Source of the DNA: Torreya grandis
Lineage: Eukaryota > Streptophyta > Pinopsida > Cupressales > Taxaceae
Assembly: GCA_037957365.1 (NCBI GenBank)
Contig: JARHVA010000158.1
Span: 4,037,001-4,101,000 of the forward strand
DNA length: 64,000 nucleotides
Direction: 5' to 3'
A program made the position numbers and the translations under genes. This document shows, piece after piece, positions 59,840-64,000 of the stretch. Under the pieces are notes generated by a model. The model did not search any database. It worked only from the letters and a program-made list of their open reading frames with translations, and had not been told where the DNA came from. Every line of letters begins with the position of its first letter. The stretch's first letter is position 1.

Positions 59840-60560
59840 AGAACATGATTATGGAAGCACATACTTCTCTTATTTTTGGTCATTTTGGAGTTGGTAAAAT
59901 GGTTGCACATTTGAGAATGTATTTTAACTGGCCTAGTATGTAGGAAAATGTTGCCAAATATATCAAGGGGTGTGTTTTTTATACCACAAGGAATCTTAGT
60001 AATAGGAAAATGGGACTTTACACTCCTTTACCTATTCCTACCCATCCCTAGGAAAGTATTTCCATGGACTTTGCAGGGGGTTTGCCTATGTCATAGAGAA
60101 AACTTGATTGCTTGTATGTGGTAGTGGATAGATTTAGCAAGATGTGTGTTTTGATTCCTTACACTATGTATATTATAGGGGACGGTATGGCACACTTATT
60201 ATTTTAACATGTATGGGTTCATTTTGGTCTGCCCACTTCTATTGTTTCTGATCAGGATTCTTGGTTTCTTAGGGAATTTTGGTCAATACTATGGGAATTG
60301 ATGGACTCTAAGTTGAATAAAAGCACTGCATTTCATCCATAGATTGATGGTTAGATAAAGGTTGTGAATTTCATAGTGGTACACTTTCTTAGGGGTTATT
60401 GTAGTAAATATCCCAAGTTGTGGGATGAACATTTATGCTATATACAACATGATTACAAATGTACAGTTAATTCTTCTACTATGAAATCTCCTTTTGAATT
60501 TTGTTTTAGATATTTACCTAAATCTCCTCTAGATGTTTATTATGGATAGGATTCAGCTGT
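59840..60560 (+). pseudogene. C integrase remnant
   Basis: HTSLIFGHFG (both His kept) and KGCVFYTTRN (the second Cys of CxxC now Tyr) form the zinc domain. The core reads ISMDFAGGLPMS (Asp at 60,067), LYVVVDRFSK, VSDQDSWF (Asp at 60,250) and DG-stop-IKVVN. The third acid is Lys (60,358-60,360) through G-to-A. An open stretch from 60,364 covers the WDEHLCYIQHDYKCTVNSSTMKSPFEF block. The enzyme is doubly inactivated (zinc Cys and catalytic Glu). Confidence 0.85.
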
Positions 60561-60599
60561 AGATGAACATAATGATGTTTTTAAATCCAAGAAGCTCAT

Positions 60600-61115
60600 T
60601 GAAAAGATAGAGTAGGTATATTAGACTATCTAAGATCAATTGGAGAAAAGTTAGGAAAATTACAAAGCGAGACATGAAAAACATCATGTTGATGACCATT
60701 TTGCTATAGGTGATTTGTTATGGCTTCACATTAGTAAAGAAAGGTTGATAGGTGAAGGTAAAAAGATGAAACCAATCCAATATGGTCCTTTCTAGATTAC
60801 AAAAAAGATTGGTAGAAATGCTTTCTGATTAGATTTTCCATCTTATATGAATATTTATTTAGTTGTGAATGTGGAAAATCTGAAATTATATGAGCCTTCA
60901 ATGATTCTAGATCATGATGAGAGTGTATCCATTCCTTCTGTTGATGATTTTGCGCTTGAGTATCTAATAGAATTACAAGAAGATATAATTCTTGACAGGA
61001 AGGTTCAAACTTCATGAAGGGGAGATTTTGAGTATCTTCATGTTCCTCTTAAAGTAATACACATAAACAAGGATAAATGGATGGAATCTAGAAAATTGAG
61101 GGAGAAATACACTCA
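60600..61115 (+). pseudogene. C integrase tail with divergent chromodomain
   Basis: HHVDDHFAIGDLLWLHISKERL and MKPIQYGPFQITKKIG form the GPF-type integrase C-terminus. DFALEYLIELQEDIILDRKVQT, then GDFEYLHVPLKVIHINKDKWMES follow. F-E-Y-L-H-V-x-L-K-x-x-x-x-x-x-x-x-W is the layout of a chromodomain (Y-L-V-K-W-x-x...W), although the aromatic cage residues are mostly replaced. A stop lies between the two blocks. Confidence 0.6.
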
Positions 61116-61161
61116 CCTCTTTACCAATTAATCAACTTTTGAAGGTCTAAAAGCTCCTAGT

Positions 61162-61169
61162 GGGGAGGA
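61162..61169 (+). other. C polypurine tract
   Basis: GGGGAGGA, one base before the 3' LTR start TGATCTAGG, the normal primer for plus-strand synthesis. Confidence 0.75.
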
Positions 61170-61170
61170 T

Positions 61171-62477
61171 TGATCTAGGAGGATCTATGTTTTGCTCTAA
61201 AAATGAAGTCATCAAATTATGTGTTGAGTGATGGTATGGCATAGAGATCATCTAGATATTTCTAGCATAATTTTAATGGGTCAATTTCAAACCCATATGC
61301 ACAAAATATCACACTTTGAAGTTCCCTAATCAAATAGGGCAAAAGGTGACACAAGGTGATGTGGCAACAACATGTGGTGGAAAGTTCAAAAATGAATTTG
61401 GTTTTTGTTTTTTCTTTAAATGATGTAAAAAAAATGGTTTGGATAGAACATCCAATTAGATGATGACAAGTGGCAAGTGGAGAGTGGTCCATGTGGTGGG
61501 TCCTCAAGACACCACATAGCTTGCCACCACTTAATCTTCTATAGTCCAGTTTTAATTATAATCATCTAATTTACTATATTTTATGTAATTAATTAAATTC
61601 CATGCCAATTACCATGTCACATCCATGCCCATCACTACATGCCAACCAATCGAAGGTTGTATCCAACATACCTTCTAAATATGCCATGTTTTTCCATGGT
61701 TTCCAATGAAGTTTCCACACACACCACCACATACCACAAACATCCACAAAATTTCCATAGGCCAAACCAACAACCCAACTTCTTTGACAAGACTAAATAA
61801 CATGTCATGTGAATGATAATTCCTATGTATAGGCATTAACTAACCATGAATTTCATGGTAAATAAACATTAAAAATGCCACCCACTTACCAATGTGGGAT
61901 AAATGATATCCATTAGCCTAAATTCAATGCCCAAGGATTCAAACCTTGGAATTTGGGGTAAAAAGATAAATCCCTCACCATTGCATCTAGGATCCCAAGC
62001 ACTATATAAAGTGCTCGAGGCGATATTTGAAGTAGGATTTACAATTTTATTTTGTGAAGACAAGGCATGTAAAGGGTGATTTAGAAACTTAGAGATTTTG
62101 TTAAAGCCTCAAGCTAAATCATCTAGTTTGAGAGTATCTCTAGGATGGAATGAATCCCATAAAAAATAATTTTAGAGACTTTTAATGGAACTGTAAGCAA
62201 ATTTGTGGCAATTTTAATAGGAACATTCCCCATTAGAGTAGATTTAGAGATGTAGGCCATTATGATGAACTCTGTTATCAAATCATGTTGGTATTTTCTA
62301 TCAAATTATCTCATTTATTCTATTTTCACTCTTAAAATTCAATCAATGTGAATTTTTAAAATTCTATAATCATTTTAAATATTGATTCTTATTAAATATT
62401 TAAAATAAGGTTTCCATCCTTTTTTAAGTGTATTTTTTTAGTTGTTACGACACTTATTTGATTTCAATTACAGATCA
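61171..62477 (+). repeat. C 3' LTR
   Basis: Matches 55,232-56,538 over its full 1,307 bp, starts TGATCTAGGAGG and ends ACAGATCA. Downstream lies CCCAT, the right half of the target duplication. Confidence 0.9.
61994..62019 (+). promoter_or_regulatory. TATA box with partly decayed inverted repeat (3' LTR)
   Basis: TATATAAA (62,003-62,010) is flanked by CCCAAGCAC and GTGCTCGAG. The right arm is intact. The left arm has two changes relative to the 5' LTR (CTCGAGCAC), one of them removing its CpG. Confidence 0.7.
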
Positions 62478-63790
62478 CCCATGTAACTAAATATAGGGAG
62501 GTCCTCACCATATCATGCTCACTAGTCAAAGTGGAAAAATACCCTTGTAAGGTGATAATCTATGCTTGTAATGTGGCCACCTATCCTTGTAACTCAATAA
62601 TATGGTCCTATGCTACTACCAATGCCAATACTACTTGACCATCTTATGATGATGCCCCTATAGGGTCCACATCCATAGGTTGATACCCCCTATCACCCCA
62701 TCTAAATTTAGCCACTATATATCGATCCTAAAACCAAGTGTCTTAACCATTTATAATCCTTTCATCATCAATGGAAACTCTAGCTAGTAGCTCCTCAAAG
62801 TTGAGTATTACATCCTATGGCTATGGCTCTGATAGTAAAAACTTAGCCTCCTACTTATTGTATTGAGGGAATTAAAGAGGGATCCCTTATACTAGTCTAA
62901 ATTATCATCACACTCAATTGAAGAGGATCAACTCAGTCTCCCCATATCTCTTCCTATAAATCTAGTGCCATCTCTATAAGGATAATATTTGGAACCTATG
63001 CCTGGCCCAACTAAGATAATCCACATATAGCCTCCATATAACATCACCTACCACCAAACCCTCCAAATCATCTTTGAACTAATAAATATCTTTGGCTCCT
63101 CCATTAACACTTTTCAAAGAATCAATATACCTCTATTGCATGAAACTGACTAGAAAGGCTACCAGAGTGAATCCCTACCATGGTCCCCCAATGGTCTAAA
63201 AACTTGAATGTACTCAAATGCCTTGTAATGAAGCACAAATTTGGCATTGATACCATAATTTCTATGTTCCCAAAAGGCCTAAAGCTCCCTATAAATCTAG
63301 ACTAGTAATACTAGGGCCCATCTAAATGCCATCCTCCCTAAAAACATCTCTAGTAGGTATGGAAATCTACCATGGCTCAAATATGGTAATGAAAAATAAT
63401 TCACTACCATCATCATCAACAAGCATCAAACCTCTTAGGCCCTCTGATATAATAGCCTGATCCCAAACCCCCTAAATGTCACCTAGCATGAACCTAGTTT
63501 GCTCCATAAATTAGGTCCATATATTAATATCTATCCTCACTCTCTACATGATAGATTAGCTCTCCCCAAATGGGTATCCATGTGATCCTATTCATATCCT
63601 CTAATAGGATGGTCATCTCTTTTATTGGAAAGATGAAAGTGTTTATCCTAGGTCCCATTTCTTGATGAGTGTGACAATTATGGCAACATCTTATGATAGG
63701 TGATAATAATGAATTGTGGCCCCTAAGCCAACCATATCCATGTGACTCCACTCCTTTATAGTCATACCATCTCAAACCTCAACAAATATC
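62478..63790 (-). pseudogene. Plant mobile domain (PMD)-like pseudogene
   Basis: The minus-strand open stretch of 83 codons (63,775-63,524) contains MGPRINTFIFPIKEMTILLED followed by ITWIPIWGELI. This is the conserved start of the PMD family: R-W-x-x-x-T-x-TF-x-x-P-x-GE-x-T-x-TLED-x-x-x-x-x-GLPI-x-GE. Toward 62,480 further pieces keep amino-acid character (VWDQAIISEGLRGLML, NAKFVLH, ILILKSVNGGAKDIY) with stops. PMD occurs in a plant transposon-linked family and in the MAIN/MAIL proteins. Whether this is a host gene or transposon copy cannot be told. C inserted downstream of this domain. Confidence 0.55.
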
Positions 63791-64000
63791 CTTGGACTTG
63801 ATCCCTCATCTGAACTAATCATGGGCTTGCATAACAAACACATTAGCATAAACACTTAGTTTTCCCAAACCCCATCTCAACCTAAACCTACCACTTTCAA
63901 CCTATTCCACTCTAACCCCTACCATTTCCCATCCTACATATAACACTTAACACAACTCTCTACCTTTATATACATGAATCTTAAATACCTCAGTCCTTAT
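63791..64000. other. Flank with no gene recognised
   Basis: On the minus strand this would be upstream of the PMD open stretch. Translations are interrupted and nothing is recognised before the window ends. Confidence 0.4.

Larger units (their letters stand above)
55232..62477 (+). mobile_element. C: complete chromovirus (7,246 bp)
   Basis: Two direct LTRs of 1,307 bp each (55,232-56,538 and 61,171-62,477) enclose primer site, gag, CCHC-like knuckle, protease, RT, RNase H, integrase, a chromodomain-like tail and polypurine tract, in order. It is flanked by CCCAC/CCCAT, a 5-bp target duplication with one change. The domain order and the MDFxxGLP / SDQD integrase motifs are those of a chromovirus. 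The LTRs differ by about one base in eight by eye, so it is old. Frames are held over long runs, broken mostly by TAG/TAA at Gln positions. Confidence 0.9.

Noticed and set aside
59160..60560. In-frame TAG at Gln positions as a recoded genetic code or readthrough system
   Set aside because: The same pattern occurs with G-to-A missense and frameshifts in unrelated elements. Deamination decay explains it without recoding.

Overview
The window looks like nuclear DNA of a plant with a large, repeat-filled genome. It is A+T-rich, CpG is scarce, and almost everything recognisable is a decayed LTR retrotransposon of plant type: Ty3/gypsy Tat-like elements with an extra RNase H, chromoviruses with tRNA-Met-type primer sites, and one Ty1/copia LTR. 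A plant mobile domain (PMD) relic supports a seed plant. A gymnosperm or other giant-genome plant is a guess. I found no intact host gene, tRNA, rRNA or CRISPR array. Element names (E1, E2, T, L, F, E3, C) are mine.

Layout, left to right. 1-2.9 kb: gene-free, with a copia-like LTR plus primer site (667-1177). About 2.9-13.15 kb: E1, a minus-strand Tat/Ogre-like element with gag, protease, RT, gRNH, a second RNase H, integrase and 3' tandem repeats. 13.16-16.15 kb: E2, a minus-strand relic (RT start, protease, zinc knuckle) cut off on both sides. 16.15-43.35 kb: T, a plus-strand gypsy element with very long LTRs, an RNase H placed before RT, an internal duplication, and two foreign inserts: L (29,034-36,318, non-coding, splitting the integrase) and F (about 40,430-42,942, a chromovirus 3' half in the right LTR). 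43.35-about 54.8 kb: E3, a plus-strand relative of E1. 54.9-64 kb: a minus-strand PMD pseudogene split by C, a structurally complete chromovirus (55,232-62,477).

The history that can be read is nested. T broke into E2, L inserted into T's integrase, and C inserted into the PMD-containing DNA. F sits in a rearranged T LTR. Reading frames are broken largely by in-frame stops at positions where the families have Gln or Trp, and several catalytic acids are replaced by Asn, Lys or Tyr. This is what long methylation-driven C-to-T decay would give. None of the elements looks able to move by itself.

The most interesting points are: the perfect 9-bp inverted repeat around the TATA box of C; T's two tandem part-copies with complementary deletions and a pre-RT RNase H; the 7.3-kb TG...CA insert L with a 5-bp duplication but no visible coding region or LTR; the composite junction around F; and an (AT)n tract grown inside RNase H codons of E3. 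Coordinates of LTR ends and domains were read by eye, and those marked approximate may be off by tens to hundreds of bases.
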